Positions 35,164 to 47,263 of a stretch of DNA of 64,000 bases are shown here, one piece after another. The DNA comes from Sclerotinia nivalis (Eukaryota > Ascomycota > Leotiomycetes > Helotiales > Sclerotiniaceae), in the NCBI GenBank assembly GCA_029531795.1, contig JAPEIS010000014.1, positions 2,108,001 to 2,172,000 on the forward strand. The letters are read 5' to 3'. The notes under the pieces were generated by a model. It ran no database searches. It saw only the letters and a program-made list of their open reading frames with translations, and had not been told where the DNA came from. Position 1 is the first letter of the stretch. Each line of letters opens with the position of its first letter. Both the position numbers and the translations under genes were made by a program.

Positions 35164-35644
35164 TCAACTCCTGACTCTAACGGTTTTTGGCAATCCACGT
35201 CTCCATCCACCAGCCATCCATTTTCTGTATCCAAATAATACTCGAACCAAACTATCCACCTTGTGAGTCCAAGACTCTACGCAGCATCCTCTTCTCCCAC
35301 ATATTCAACTTTAGCACGGTTTAATCTGCATATGACCTACCCTGCATTTGACGGCGCAGGCTATTTGGTTGGCAGGTCAGGAGCTTGGAATGCTTTTTAT
35401 GCTCTTTGCATATATTTATGAATGTACAGCTATGCTATGAGAAAAGAATAACTAAATTCAAGATACCCATTTATGAGCTGATATGTTTTGTTTCGCGTTA
35501 TTTATTATGTCGTATGTGATGGTGTGATAATTTGAAGACGTATTCAGCACCAATTGTTGTTTAGGAGTATCTAGACATTCAAATTACTTGATCTGGCTGT
35601 AAGTTTTAGTTTTCTACACTAGTCGCGAGTTTATATCATACATA
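35164..35644. other. Convergent 3' intergenic spacer
   Basis: About 480 nt between the convergent arp1 and mrm1-like genes, presumably with both 3' UTRs. No other feature seen. Confidence 0.5.
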
Positions 35645-37585
35645 TCAGAAAACCTGATTCTCATTGAGTTTTTCTGTTTCCACCTCAACTTCCTTAACTG
35701 CTTCCTCGACAGTCTTTCTTGTCGTGTGTCTCATAAAAGCATCACATAACATGCCAGTTGCTACACTAACATTTAAACTATCGAGTTTACCTCGCATACC
35801 TGCACCCTTGATTGAAATATGCACATCAGCATGATCTCTCAAGCTTTTGCGCAAACCTTCGCCTTCGCCTCCGACCATTAATATACAAGGATCCTCTCGT
35901 AATGGATCTTGGAGTTTGTGGGACCAGACGAATTCTTGAGAAGTTGCGGGCCACATGTACCTCGAATCTGCTTTTCCGAGAGCAGGTGGTGCGACTGCTG
36001 CGTAGGTTTTCCAGCCAGAGGCTTGGGAGTCTTTGATGAAGCCTCCGGGTTTGTTAACAGAGAAGATCTCGATGGTTTCGGCGGCGCCGGCAGAGGCTTT
36101 GAAGACGATGGGGGTGAAAGAGGCGCTGTTGCGGGTGGATATTGCGACGGCTGTTACACCCATGAAGAGTGCTGTGCGCAGGATGGCGCCCAGATTTTGC
36201 GGGTCTTCTATGCTGTCTAAGAAGAGAATAAGGGGTTTGCGACCAGTGGAATCTTTGGGAACTTTGATTATGGTGTCGCTACCGTTGACCTCGATTTCCT
36301 CGCGGGATTGGTGGTCGGGGGCGAGTTTGATGGCGAAGCTGTCGTCTTGGTCGATTACCGAGCCGAGACTTATAACGGGTAGACGGGGAAGGGGGGATGC
36401 TTCGAGAATATATCCGTTGTGTGGACGGCCTTGGCTCATTTTGTCGAGGGTTCGTAGCCAATCGTGTCCCTTTACTATGGCTACCTCAACTCCTTTCCTC
36501 TGGGCTAACCTTGCTAGAACTCCGTCTCGGTCTCCGTTATGACGATCTTCGCCCTTGTGAATGTAGAGTTTGTAGAGCTTTCTGGTCTTTCTTCGCCGTG
36601 TGTTCAGGGCAGCTTCGACGACTGAGGTGCCGTACAGGAATTCCGAGGCTGGTGTGGTGTATGGTATGGCAATTGGCATCTTTTTGGCGAAGGAGGAACT
36701 GGTTTTGGGCGGCGAAAATTCAGAAGGATGAGATTCTGAGCTAGGTTCTGACCGAGGAGATGAGCGGGGAGATTCTGATGATGATCCAGATCTAACTGCT
36801 TTGACCGCTAGTCGTTCCTCGCGTGTAGGATATTTCGAAGGGTACGTGAAACCTTTCCCCCACTTTCTGGGACCTTCATATCCTATTTCGGATATCTTGC
36901 TTACCTCTTCGAAGTTTGGGTAAGATTTCTGCTCATGCTTCCGGATGTCACGGGGTAACCCGAATGACTTATTGAAAGAATCCTTCTCATCAGTACGGCG
37001 TTTCTCTGGAAATTCGTGAGATCTACTGGTGGATCTCTTTTGGGAACCAGCTGTCTCCTCTCCAGACCCATAAGAACCATAGGATTTCTTTACGTAACCA
37101 GGCTTGCCGCCTCGAGGCTCCTTGTACGTGTCAAAAGATTCTTCTCCATAGGAATCCTTGGTTCTAAGCCGCTTGGAATTTTCAGACTTTCCTTCCCAGT
37201 GATTTCCTCTATCCTGACGGTCTTCAAAAGGATAGGACTTCTTATATTTTGGTTTCGATTCATCATCGCGGTCATTCCCCTTGAATCGTGTATGCATAGA
37301 CTTGTTCTTGCTCCCTAGATCATCCACAGAGCCACTATCGTGCCGTGCCTTCGAATATGAATCTGATCTAGGAACCTGAAATCCTCGACCAGCACCATCA
37401 TTCTCCCGACTAGGGCGACCTTTGTCCTTCTCTCTAAACCCAACTCCTTTAGACTTCCGAAGCCCACGGTTTATTCCAGAATTGATAGAAGCATATCTTA
37501 CAGAGCAAGAAGATGAATATAGAGGTTGAAGAATGAAACTTACTCTTTTCGAAGCTTTTGCTCCTTTCAAAAGGATTGTACTCAT
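35645..37585 (-). CDS. mrm1: Mitochondrial rRNA 2'-O-ribose methyltransferase, Mrm1-like (SpoU family)
   Basis: An intronless frame of 646 residues from ATG 37585; an earlier in-frame ATG at 37621 would add 12 residues. I prefer 37585 because MSTILLKGAKASKRVSF looks like a mitochondrial presequence. Residues ~40-270 are a charged, disordered linker rich in R, K, S and G. An SpoU substrate-binding-like segment follows (EFLYGTSVVEAALNTRRRKTRK). The SPOUT methyltransferase fold carries its three motifs: NLGAILRTA, MVGGEGEGL and LNVSVATGM. Mrm1 methylates the ribose of a guanosine in the peptidyl-transferase centre of mitochondrial large-subunit rRNA. The length exceeds the yeast protein because of the linker. 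It shares a ~560-nt divergent upstream region with the remodeler gene. Confidence 0.9.
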   Translation of the reverse strand: MSTILLKGAKASKRVSFILQPLYSSSCSVRYASINSGINRGLRKSKGVGFREKDKGRPSRENDGAGRGFQVPRSDSYSKARHDSGSVDDLGSKNKSMHTRFKGNDRDDESKPKYKKSYPFEDRQDRGNHWEGKSENSKRLRTKDSYGEESFDTYKEPRGGKPGYVKKSYGSYGSGEETAGSQKRSTSRSHEFPEKRRTDEKDSFNKSFGLPRDIRKHEQKSYPNFEEVSKISEIGYEGPRKWGKGFTYPSKYPTREERLAVKAVRSGSSSESPRSSPRSEPSSESHPSEFSPPKTSSSFAKKMPIAIPYTTPASEFLYGTSVVEAALNTRRRKTRKLYKLYIHKGEDRHNGDRDGVLARLAQRKGVEVAIVKGHDWLRTLDKMSQGRPHNGYILEASPLPRLPVISLGSVIDQDDSFAIKLAPDHQSREEIEVNGSDTIIKVPKDSTGRKPLILFLDSIEDPQNLGAILRTALFMGVTAVAISTRNSASFTPIVFKASAGAAETIEIFSVNKPGGFIKDSQASGWKTYAAVAPPALGKADSRYMWPATSQEFVWSHKLQDPLREDPCILMVGGEGEGLRKSLRDHADVHISIKGAGMRGKLDSLNVSVATGMLCDAFMRHTTRKTVEEAVKEVEVETEKLNENQVF

Positions 37586-38141
37586 TGCATTGATAGTGCC
37601 ATTATGAGACTTTTCACACATCAATATTGATAGTAGATAAAAATTGAAATTTTGGTAGTCGGAATATAGTATTACCGAACCCGACCTCGGGGAATTAATC
37701 CTTGGTGTTCAAGGACGCGTTTGTCAAAATTCACCAATTTGACTGCATCGCGAATTTATGATTCATCAACCTCAGTAAATGTTTTAGATCGTAGGCATCT
37801 TGATTTTTCTTTTCTTTTTTCACGCAAATTTCCTTTTTTTGTGAATTCAGCCGCGTTTCTTTTCTGCACCATCAACGAACTTTGTCACTAGATCATACCG
37901 CGTCAACACTTGGTTGACGGGTACCAAAATTCACAAGGATTTTTCGAAATATAGTCGCAAGTAATCTTTGATCACACAATATTCTGTTCACTTCTTCTAG
38001 TAATAAGTATGAAACCCAGTTATGTGATCTTTTATATGCTAATATTTTAATTCAGGTACTTGTAAAGTCAAAACCTAAGAGTGCGACGATCCATTTTAAC
38101 CAAACAAACGAGTCCTCCGGTCCCACAGTCCTACCAGCAAT
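37586..38141. promoter_or_regulatory. Divergent promoter region between mrm1-like gene and remodeler gene
   Basis: The two genes are transcribed away from each other from this ~556-nt segment. It contains T/C-rich tracts (TTTTTCTTTTCTTTTTTC near 37803) of the kind found in fungal core promoters, but no specific factor site that I can name. Confidence 0.5.
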
Positions 38142-41100
38142 ATGGCTCAGCTCGGCCGTGTTGCTGATAGCAATGAGTCGGAAAGCGATCCAGGCGAGTC
38201 AGTAAATTCTCAAAACCTCCATACACCAGTCACAGAGCTCAACCGAAAGCCCGAGTCTGTCTCGGCGCATCAAGATGGAGAAGCAAACGGCAGTACAGGT
38301 GAAGACGGAGATGAGGAGGTAAACACATATGAGGACGCAGATGAGGACGCAGATGAGGACGCAGATGAGGACGGAAATGATCAAGTTGACGAAGATGAAG
38401 ACGAAATTGAAGAGGAAGATGCAGATAACACAATCGTCGTCATGGTCCCCGGGCCTAAGAACCCTGAAGAATATGTGCCATATCAGGAGGATGACACAGT
38501 AAATGCGGTATTGGAAGAGTTAACTGGCTCTGATGGCGAAACTTTGTACAAAGTTGAGTACGGAGATGAGCGAGAAGAGAATGTAAGTGAGATTTTTCTG
38601 TAATGCACCCTGTTGTACTTGAAGCAGCTCTCAAAGCATTCAGCATGTGCAATTTTTGCCCTCAAAATTGACAGTCCATCCATGGAGCGCTTGATCGTCC
38701 TCTAAAAGAAGCCCAAATTTACGCGGCCTGAAGGCCTGACATTTGCTACCATTCTTGCTACTCGGCTTCCTTTCTACTTCTCTTACAGCAGCCTTCTATA
38801 TTGTTGAGTTTAACTCTGATTTTGGTACGGAGCTCGGCGGGTTTGAAGAATTTACTCTTATTTATTACGGTTAATATCTCAGCAAAAACTCCAAGGTAGT
38901 CCTTGTTGTTAAGAGTCTGCTACCATACCTAACGTATCCTCTTTGAGTTTCAATTTATTTATCAAGATCAAACTTGGTCCATTCAGACACTTGCCCACCC
39001 CTCCTCACATCCATCTTACTTGAGCCAAATCTCTATCCTCCCCATTCTAGTAGTCATGGAGCCACCAGTTCCTTCCCCTGTGGGCGGCAGTAAACTGCGC
39101 GTATGTATATTGACGACTACTTTATTCTGTCACATTACTAAATTCATATCATCTCTATACTTTTTCGCATCATGAATTACTACTTTCAAGAGTGGATCTC
39201 TAACTTAAGCAAACCACAGGTCACGTTCAATAGGCTATTGCATCTTCCAAACGGTAACAACGCCTTGGATATTTTCAACAACAGAGATTCATTGGACTCA
39301 ATTGTGGTTGAGAATCCATCAAATTCTAGTCGGAGAATGTCTTCCAGGGCTGGTAAACGTCCTCGCCGACCGCCGACCGACAATAACTTTGTTGATATCA
39401 GCAATGTTCAGCTAAACTCTGACGATGACAGTTCCACAAAAAATGGAAAGAAGAAGCGACGTCTTGTAAACAAAATGTTAACTGTTGAGATTAAAAAAGC
39501 ACGCCGAAGCACTCGGTTTAGTGGTCGGCAGCCTTCGCGGCCCATCTTCGATGACGATGAAGATGACGATGACGAGGATGTCAATGACCCCCAATCGGGA
39601 ACTGTTCGTTCAAATGGTGATGGAACTCGAAGATCAGGACGTGCAGCAACAAGATCTGCTGCTCCAAGGAAAGCAAATACGCTCGCTAGCTATATGGAAG
39701 AAGATGAAGACGAGCTTGCTGGTGATTTGCAAGTCGATTCTGAAGGTAGCGATATAGCCTATGCTAAACTAAAGAGACGACGCGCAAGCAACGCTCGTGC
39801 TGTTGCTTCAAAGCCTAACAAACGTGGACGAACAAAAGCTCGGGGCAATCAGTCTGATGATAGTTCTGAGTGGTTACGAGAGCGTCCGTCTCGCATATCT
39901 GGACGTGGAAACAAAACCGGCAAAAACATGAAGGAAAGAGACGTTGATGAAGAAATTTATGCCGATGAGGTAGCCGGAAAGAGCACACCTAAAGTCATCA
40001 GCATACGAGAAATATACCAACCGATATCCGTGAATTCTCCCTTCGGTTTAATTCATGATCAAGACTGCGATGTTTGCGGTGGAACAGGCAAGAATTCCAA
40101 TAAAGGAAGAAGTAATCTTATTTACTGTCAAGGATGCTCTTCCTCCATACATAAACTTTGCCTAGGATATCGAGCAGGTCGGGAACATATGGTCACTAAG
40201 GTTGGCCACGAACATTTCGTTATGCAGTGTCGACGCTGTATCGGTCTAGCCGTCAAGAAAGATCCCCTTGCCCCACGACTTGGTGATTGTAGTAGCTGCA
40301 ATGAACCTGGACCATCCTGTGCTGCATTCTCCGTAAAGAAAACCGCGAAGCAGGAAGAGAAGCTGAGGGAAGAAAACAACGGTGATGACCCAATCACTAG
40401 TGTTCGCGATGACCTTATCAACAATCCAGACAATGTCCTATTTCGATGCCGAGGATGCCAGCGTGGGTTTCATTTTGAACATCTACCACCACGTTCTAAG
40501 AAATCAACCATCCCACACAATGCCGATGATCTACGCTCTCAAAGAATCCAAGAATATACTAAGAATTGGCAGTGCAAGCAATGCTCCCAGAGTACCACAA
40601 AACTGCAGACGTTAGTTGCATGGAGACCATCAGACCGCAAGTCTTACAAGGAAGGTGACGACTTTGACACTTTTCGTGAGGATGAAAAGGAATATCTTGT
40701 CAAATGGGATGATAAGTCGTATTTCCAATGCTCTTGGATGCCTGGCGCATGGGTTTGGGGAGTTGCTGCGGCTTCTATGCGGAAAGCTTTCATTCGTCGA
40801 GACGAGGGTGCCAATATGTCTCCAAAATGGACCAAAGAAGAGGCGATCTCTGAGGAATACCTACGAATGGAGATTATTTTTGATGTCGAGTATGATGAAT
40901 ATTTCCAACCAAAGTCCGAAGAATACGACAAGGCTCATATCAACGATGTTGTTCAGGTTTTGGTCAAGTTTAGAGGATTAACCTATGATGAATCCGTTTG
41001 GGAGGAACCTCCATCCCCAACTGAAGCTGATCGCTGGAGTGACTTTGTCTCAGCTTACAATGAATACGTCATGGGCAAGTATTTTAAGCAATCACCTGCA

Positions 41101-43498
41101 AGTGCTGTAAAAGAGCGCATCGATGCATTTCGTTCTCTGAACTTCGAGAAGAAGGTTGTTTTAAAGAAACAGCCTGCTTCGTTGATTGGTGGCGAGATGA
41201 TGAAACACCAAATGGAAGGTCTGAATTGGCTACTGTTTAACTTTCATCGACAAAAGAACGTTATCCTGGCTGATGAGATGGGTCTTGGCAAGACGATTCA
41301 GGTCATCGCCTTGATTGCCTCACTTGTGAAGGACAAACCAAAGGTAAGTGCGGAACAAATCCTCGAGTAACTCTACTAACAGCTCGTGAGTGCTCCCCTT
41401 TTCTCGTTGTTACACCAAACTCGACTTGTCCAAATTGGCGTCGCGAGATCAAAAAATGGGCACCTGGTCTTCGTGTCGTTGCATACTATGGTGCTAAATC
41501 TGCTCGAGATATGGCCATGAAGTATGAAATGTATCCCAATGGCTGCTCTGACCTCCGTGCTGATATTGTGGTAACATCCTATGAAGCACCAGTCGATGAC
41601 TCCAGTAGGGCCTTCTTCAAGAAAGTTAAATGGGCTGGTATGATTGTTGATGAGGGTCAACGACTGAAGAATGATGGCAATCTTCTCTATGGCGCCTTGA
41701 CAGCTTTGAAAATACCATTCCAAGTTCTTCTTTCAGGCACACCGTTGCAGAACAACAAGCGAGAGCTCTTCAACCTTCTTCAATTCTTAGATGACTCTAT
41801 CGATGCCGCAGAATTGGACGAAAAATATGCTGAGCTAACGAAAGAAAACTTGCCAGAACTCCATGAGCTCATCCGACCTTTCTTCCTCAGGCGCACCAAG
41901 CTTCAAGTGCTGAAGTTCTTGCCTCCTATGTCACAAACGATCATACCGGTGTCCATGAGTGTCGTGCAGAAACAACTGTACAAGTCAATCTTGGCAAAGA
42001 ACCCTGAGTTGATCAAATCAATCATTGGTAAAACGAACAAGGCTCTCCGCCCTACGGAACGAGGGAATTTGAACAACATTTTGATGCAACTTCGTAAATG
42101 TCTTTGTCATCCTTTCTTGTATAGTTCGGCTATCGAAGAGACTTCACTGAGTCACGAAGCTCTCCATCGAAATTTGATCGATGCCTCATCCAAGTTTCAA
42201 TTACTGGAAATCATGCTTCCAAAGTTGCAAGCTCGAGGACATAGAGTTCTTATCTTTAGTCAATTTTTGAAGCAACTCGATCTTGTCGAAGACTTCTTGA
42301 ATGGTCTTGAGCTTCCTTTCCAACGTTTAGATGGTACCGTTAGCACACTTGAAAAGCAAAAGAGGATCGATGCATTCAATGCACCCAACTCAGAACTGTT
42401 TGCATTTCTCCTCTCTACCAGAGCTGGTGGTGTCGGCATCAATTTGGCAACTGCAGATACCGTCATAATCATGGATCCTGATTTCAACCCACATCAAGAT
42501 ATTCAAGCTCTTTCTCGCGCTCATCGCATTGGTCAAAAGAAAAAGGTACTTGTATTTCAGCTAGTGACTAAGGGTAGTGCGGAAGAGCAGATTGTTCAAG
42601 TTGGACGTAAAAAGATGGCTCTTGATCAAGCTCTTATCGAAAGTTTAGATGTAAAGGACGATGCAGGAGACAATCTCGAGGCAATTCTTAGACATGGGGC
42701 AGAAGCTGTTCTTCTTGATGACGATAGCAAAGATGTTTACTACGATCCGGCATCAGTTGATGAGCTTCTGGATCGTTCTCAGGTCGAAAATACTACTAAT
42801 GATGACAACACCGCAGAATCTCAATTCTCACATGCTCGTGTATGGATCAAAGACAAGGGAGACCTGTCAGAGGATTTTGGTGAAACTGAGGCTGAACCGG
42901 CTGCACCAAAAGCGCTGCTATGGGATGCTATCTTGAAACAACGTGCGACCGATGCTGCTCTGGAAGCTGCTAAGAACATGCAAACATTTGGTCGTGGAAA
43001 GCGCGCTCGACAGGTCAGTTCTATTACAATTCATTCTACTACGTCATAGTCCTTTACTAATTATTTAGACCGTTGACTATGAAAAGTCACAGCCTGAGCT
43101 AATGGAACTGGACGGTCCTGATGGCTCGCCTCGAAAAGATGGTCGACGAACTCGAAGATCTCACAGCGATGATGAATTTGCTGGTCATGGTGCAAAGGAA
43201 TCTGAAGCTGAGGAGTCGGACGCATATGAAGACGTCGATCCCCGAGAATTGGAAACCGGTCAGCCAAGAGCGAAAGGTACGAAATCAAAAAATCGTCTTT
43301 ACACGTCCATCTTCCAATGAATCAAAACGCAAAATGGACATTCCAGGCGGTAATAAATTACGCCTCGGATCGCTCACTCCTACTTTGTCACCCCTTAAAA
43401 AAATTAGTAAGCAGCAGCAGCAAGGCTCCAAGTATCAACCAGATAGCTCTGTGATGAGACCAACAAGACCTGGCAAGAAGCATCTGCTCGTGCAATAA
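38142..43498 (+). CDS. CHD/Mi-2-type chromatin remodelling ATPase (Mit1-like)
   Basis: Predicted exons: 38142-38582, 39220-41343, 41391-43013, 43069-43276 and probably 43347-43498 (about 1515 residues). Exon 1 is acidic with four 12-nt repeats (GAGGACGCAGAT); its end (YKVEYGDEREEN) joins VTFNRLLHLPNG to form a Tudor/chromo-like fold. Then come two Cys-rich PHD-like clusters (from CDVCGG, residue ~429, and FRCRGCQRGFH) and a chromodomain region (EYLVKWDDKSYF ~638; VLVKFRGLTYDESVWEEP ~728). The SNF2 ATPase has DEMGLGKT (~834) and DEGQRLKN (~942, in place of DEAH), and the helicase C domain has RAGGVGINL and ALSRAHRIGQ (~1200). Order and content match fungal Mi-2/Mit1, the remodeler of the SHREC silencing complex. 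Intron 41344-41390 skips an AG three bases after the CTAAC branch and uses the next one. The 3' end is uncertain: the frame changes after 43276. Confidence 0.85.
39056..39100 (+). other. Possible alternative first coding exon inside the remodeler's long intron
   Basis: Inside the unusually long (637-nt) first intron an ATG opens a 45-nt frame (MEPPVPSPVGGSKLR). It ends exactly at a GTATGT donor and, spliced to the same acceptor at 39220, stays in phase 0. This would give a protein lacking the acidic N-terminus. A T/C-rich stretch with ATTCTAG precedes it. Transcript evidence is needed to tell it from chance. Confidence 0.35.
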
Positions 43499-43861
43499 TA
43501 TCGTGGTGAAGATGCAAAGCGTAGTAATGACGTTATATCGTCATTGACCTACCCACCATAACTCCTCGTTAAAAATTGGGGCATTCGCAGAACTCAAAGA
43601 ACGTTAAGAAGCAAACTTGCAAAGGAGTTTCTAAATAAACCTAACAGCCAAGCCGATGCTTCAGATAGATCCGTCAAAAGGTCGCCACATTCTAGCCCAA
43701 AGCAGAATGTTACATCAGGCGGTGTTCGTGTTCCTGCAATGCTGTCTTCGAATTCTGTCAAGGAACAGGATTCGTCAAACCATTCTTTGTAATCTTCTAC
43801 TTCTGCTCGTAGTTCATTTGCAATTAGTAACAAGTTCGTTTAATCCACTAACAATAAGCAG

Positions 43862-45882
43862 TTGACAACTATATCGGAGAGCGCCAAGGACCACCCGTCG
43901 CAATCCAGAAGATTTTCAGAGACTATGAAAAATGGCGGCAAGTGAGCACTAACAACAAACACATATTTCCAAGTACTTGGCAGCTACAAGAGTGGCTTGA
44001 TCTAGGCCACGAACTCCTCGAAAGCTGTACCCGACATGTTCAAGAATTAGAACAACCGAATCAAATGCAAGCAGATGTTGAGAGGCAATATAGGTATTTG
44101 CAAGAACGTATACGAGGTGTTCTTGATCAACCACAATGGTGGTATAATCAAGAAGAGCAAAAAGCTCAGGAATTTTGGCAGGCAGTCACGCCGCAATTGG
44201 TACAAGATAGACTTCAACTGCACAGAGACACCGCACAATGGGTTCAAGCGAGAGATCAGTTGGTCCGACCATCGGGTAACCGTGACGCAGACTACTCACT
44301 GCAGCTACAAAATTACCAACGACAGTCTGGAGAGTGGCTTGATCAGGGCGACAAACTGATCGATGGTCATAATCGACTTAAACAATTCTGCGAACGAGAG
44401 GTAGAGAGACGAGAGGATCCAAAGTCGCGATATAGGATGCTTTGTAACGAAGTACGAGGTTTCCGACAGGCTTGTGATAGTGAACGGAAGATACGGGAAG
44501 AGTTGATTCGACCACGCGGGGTCAACCCGTGGGGCAATGGCCGAGAAGAGCGAAATATTCAAGAACAATATCTGGCCGAGGGAATGACTAGGGCCCAAGA
44601 ACCACGCACAGGCACAACCAATCCCTTAATAGTTAGCAATGCAGTTAAGAATCCAAGTAGCGGAAACCCCCTGTTTGGTGGAGAGGAGGTTGGCTGGGAG
44701 GAAGAATTAGAAAACTCTGCAATCCAGCAACAAGAGCAAGGAACCAACGGCGAGACGAAGAAGCGAAGACCTTACAAGAAACGCAAAGCCGCCGGGGGTC
44801 AAGCGGTCGACAGCTCCTTCAGAGATCAACTCGTGGAAGCAGGAGTCCCCCTGATCAAAGAACTCGAAGAGTACTTTGAATGGCTGGCAAACCACCCACT
44901 GGTCCTCCCAGCCAACAAGAACGATGAACACTACTACGAACAACTTGAAGAGTATGAGCGGCAAATAGGAAAGCGGGTCCAAAAATCAAAGCAATTTGAA
45001 GATGCTTTTGATGAACAATTCCGGGTACAAAGACCGCGTGATGCAGAGCGAGCCAGGCATGATTTGGCTTACAAGAAACGCAAAATAGCCGAGAAAAAAT
45101 CAGGTGAGAAGTATATTCCTATCGAGGACCACGCACCACGCATACAAGAGCTCGACCGACAGTTACGAGACAACATGGAACGTCAGCAACAAGCCAGGTA
45201 CTATGTTATCCAACTAAGATATGTCGAGGAACATGCTCGATTAGCGCGCAATCGCCAGAAGGCAGGATATCCAGAAATGGCACCAGAATATGCGCAACCC
45301 CTCCCTCAGGGAACACCTTCCAAAGTTCTAAAAGAACATCTTAACAAGATGGCTCTGCCGCTTAGCGATCCACGATACCCGCCACCTCTCCCCGAAGAAA
45401 CTTCTAAAATGTCTATGCCACTCGGCGGACCATCCGGGCAACATGCAAGAGATCCCATTCAAATTGATTCAGATTCCAATATATCAAAGAGATCAAGTCC
45501 GGTCATACGATCCATTCCAGCCATAGAAATACCAGTGAAGCGCAAACGAGGTCGTCCTCCTGGATCCACGTCATCCCTAAATTCCTCCATGACACCGGTA
45601 CCAACTCTTGCTGGATACATGCCACCTCAGCTGACTTCCTCCCCATCACTGGCACCAATCTCCTCAGGTTCCTCCCGACCTAAAGTGTACTTTTGCCCAA
45701 ACTGCAATTTTGCTTTGTCAAAGTTGGTGCCTTCATGTCCTTGCAGCGCTCCTACCGCCAAGATCCGTCTAATGCTCGATAATTTGAAAGGGATCAAAGA
45801 ATACTCTGAGCAAGTGGGGCTTGCACACAAAGTGCTGAAGGAAGCATTGGCGTCAAGATCGACTCCCCAAACTTTCCCTTAG
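43862..45882 (+). CDS. Helical protein with C-terminal CxxC...CxC zinc-finger-like end; possibly the remodeler's C-terminus
   Basis: The frame is open from an acceptor-like site (ACTAACAATAAGCAG, exon from 43862) to the stop at 45882, about 670 residues. It has no ATG before residue ~68 of this exon, so the start must lie in an upstream exon. The N-terminal part (NYIGERQGPPVAIQKIFRDY, then WQLQEWLDLGHELLES) is followed by long Gln/Arg/Glu-rich helices and a basic KKRRPYKKRKA segment, a probable nuclear signal. An AT-hook-like KRKRGRPPGS comes next. Near the C-terminus lies FCPNCNFALSKLVPSCPCS and then a helix (IRLMLDNLKG). The last elements resemble the zinc finger plus helix that ends Mit1-type remodelers, and the gene begins only ~360 nt after the remodeler's predicted stop on the same strand. 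One large gene is therefore plausible, but the intervening 43276-43861 contains stops I could not splice out cleanly. Confidence 0.6.
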
Positions 45883-47263
45883 AAATAGGAAAATGGGGAT
45901 TTTGGGTCACGCTCCTTGTCTCGGTCATCAAATTCAATGGTCTCTCCATTTCTGCTTGATATCACGCGGCACTTTGAACCTTGACAAAACTCTCTCCATT
46001 AAATCTTATGATGAATAACCTGGTTACTTTTTCTTTAAGCTTAAACTTCACGACACTTTATTTTTTCACGCTCCATGCAATAATTTGCTTCGTTTCTGCA
46101 TTACTGGAGTCATGATGCTGGCCTCGACGGAGCAGATCTTTCTTTTCATTTCTTCTTTCCTTTTGAGACTTCAAAGATTCTGGAGATAAACTGAGCAATC
46201 AGATGGCGTTTCATGGCGTGCTAGATAAATGGTGGACGGTTGCTAGATGACCCTTGCAGGTGTTAAGTTGAATATTCATGTGCCTTTGAGGAAATTGAAT
46301 GATCTGAGAGGAGAGGAATGAAGTATGGTGAGCGAGATAAATCAAGCATCAACAAATGATTTTGCAAAATCAAAAAGTATAGATACAGAAATATTCAACA
46401 ATAAATAATACAATTAGAAACAATATATTAAAATTGAGATGGCTAAAGGATGACTGATGGCAATTGTGATTTACGCAGTATCCACCAGTAAATGAGGCAA
46501 GTGCTTTTATATTAAATGCAACGAACATTCGTGGGAAAAAATGGATATCTCCTCATTCTCCCTTTTTCCATTATCTTTACCGGGCGAGAAATGGTTATCA
46601 GGAGATAGAATTCCTACTTGCGATACAAAGGTCGTGGATATTTGATATTTCACTAAGTCATGCAACGTAATGTGGGTGCTAGGTAGTTGGTATTTATAAA
46701 ACTAAGACGGGGTCAGATTCTGATGACTACGATATACTAGGTAGGTTGTTAATGATGAGAAGCTCAGCTGGCTCTTCTTTGGTAGGTAGGGGAGGTAGGT
46801 AGTTAGATGAGGAAACTGGTATATACTACTAATTTTGTTGATTTGTGTTATGTGACGGGATATGATGGCCTGGGAATCGGGATATTGGAAGTCTAGTGGC
46901 AAAATTCATGATGGCTATTTGGTTATCATGCAATTTTTTGAATAAAAGACTAGTAAAGAAAAATAAAAGCTTTACATGTGCTGTGCTGTGTTTGTGATCT
47001 TATTTGTATTTATTTATTTATTGTTTATTGAAGTTAATTAAACTTCTTTTCCTTCATTGGGTACTAACTAGTAGGTATTTGTATTTGTATTTGTATTTGC
47101 CTTGCAGATTCTCGCAGGAATAAACTAAATCACACCATATGCTCGAGTGCATAAAACCATGATGTCGAGCAAGCAGTTAAAGGATCCCAAACCATGACAT
47201 CAAGCAACCAGTTAAAGTATCCCAAGCCCGGATCACCTAACTCAGACCGCAAAACTCACTTAC
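45883..47263. other. Convergent intergenic region
   Basis: About 1.4 kb with no supported gene. It contains AT-rich stretches, GGTAGGTAGG-type repeats near 46780 and a run of ATTTGT units near 47075-47098. Confidence 0.5.
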
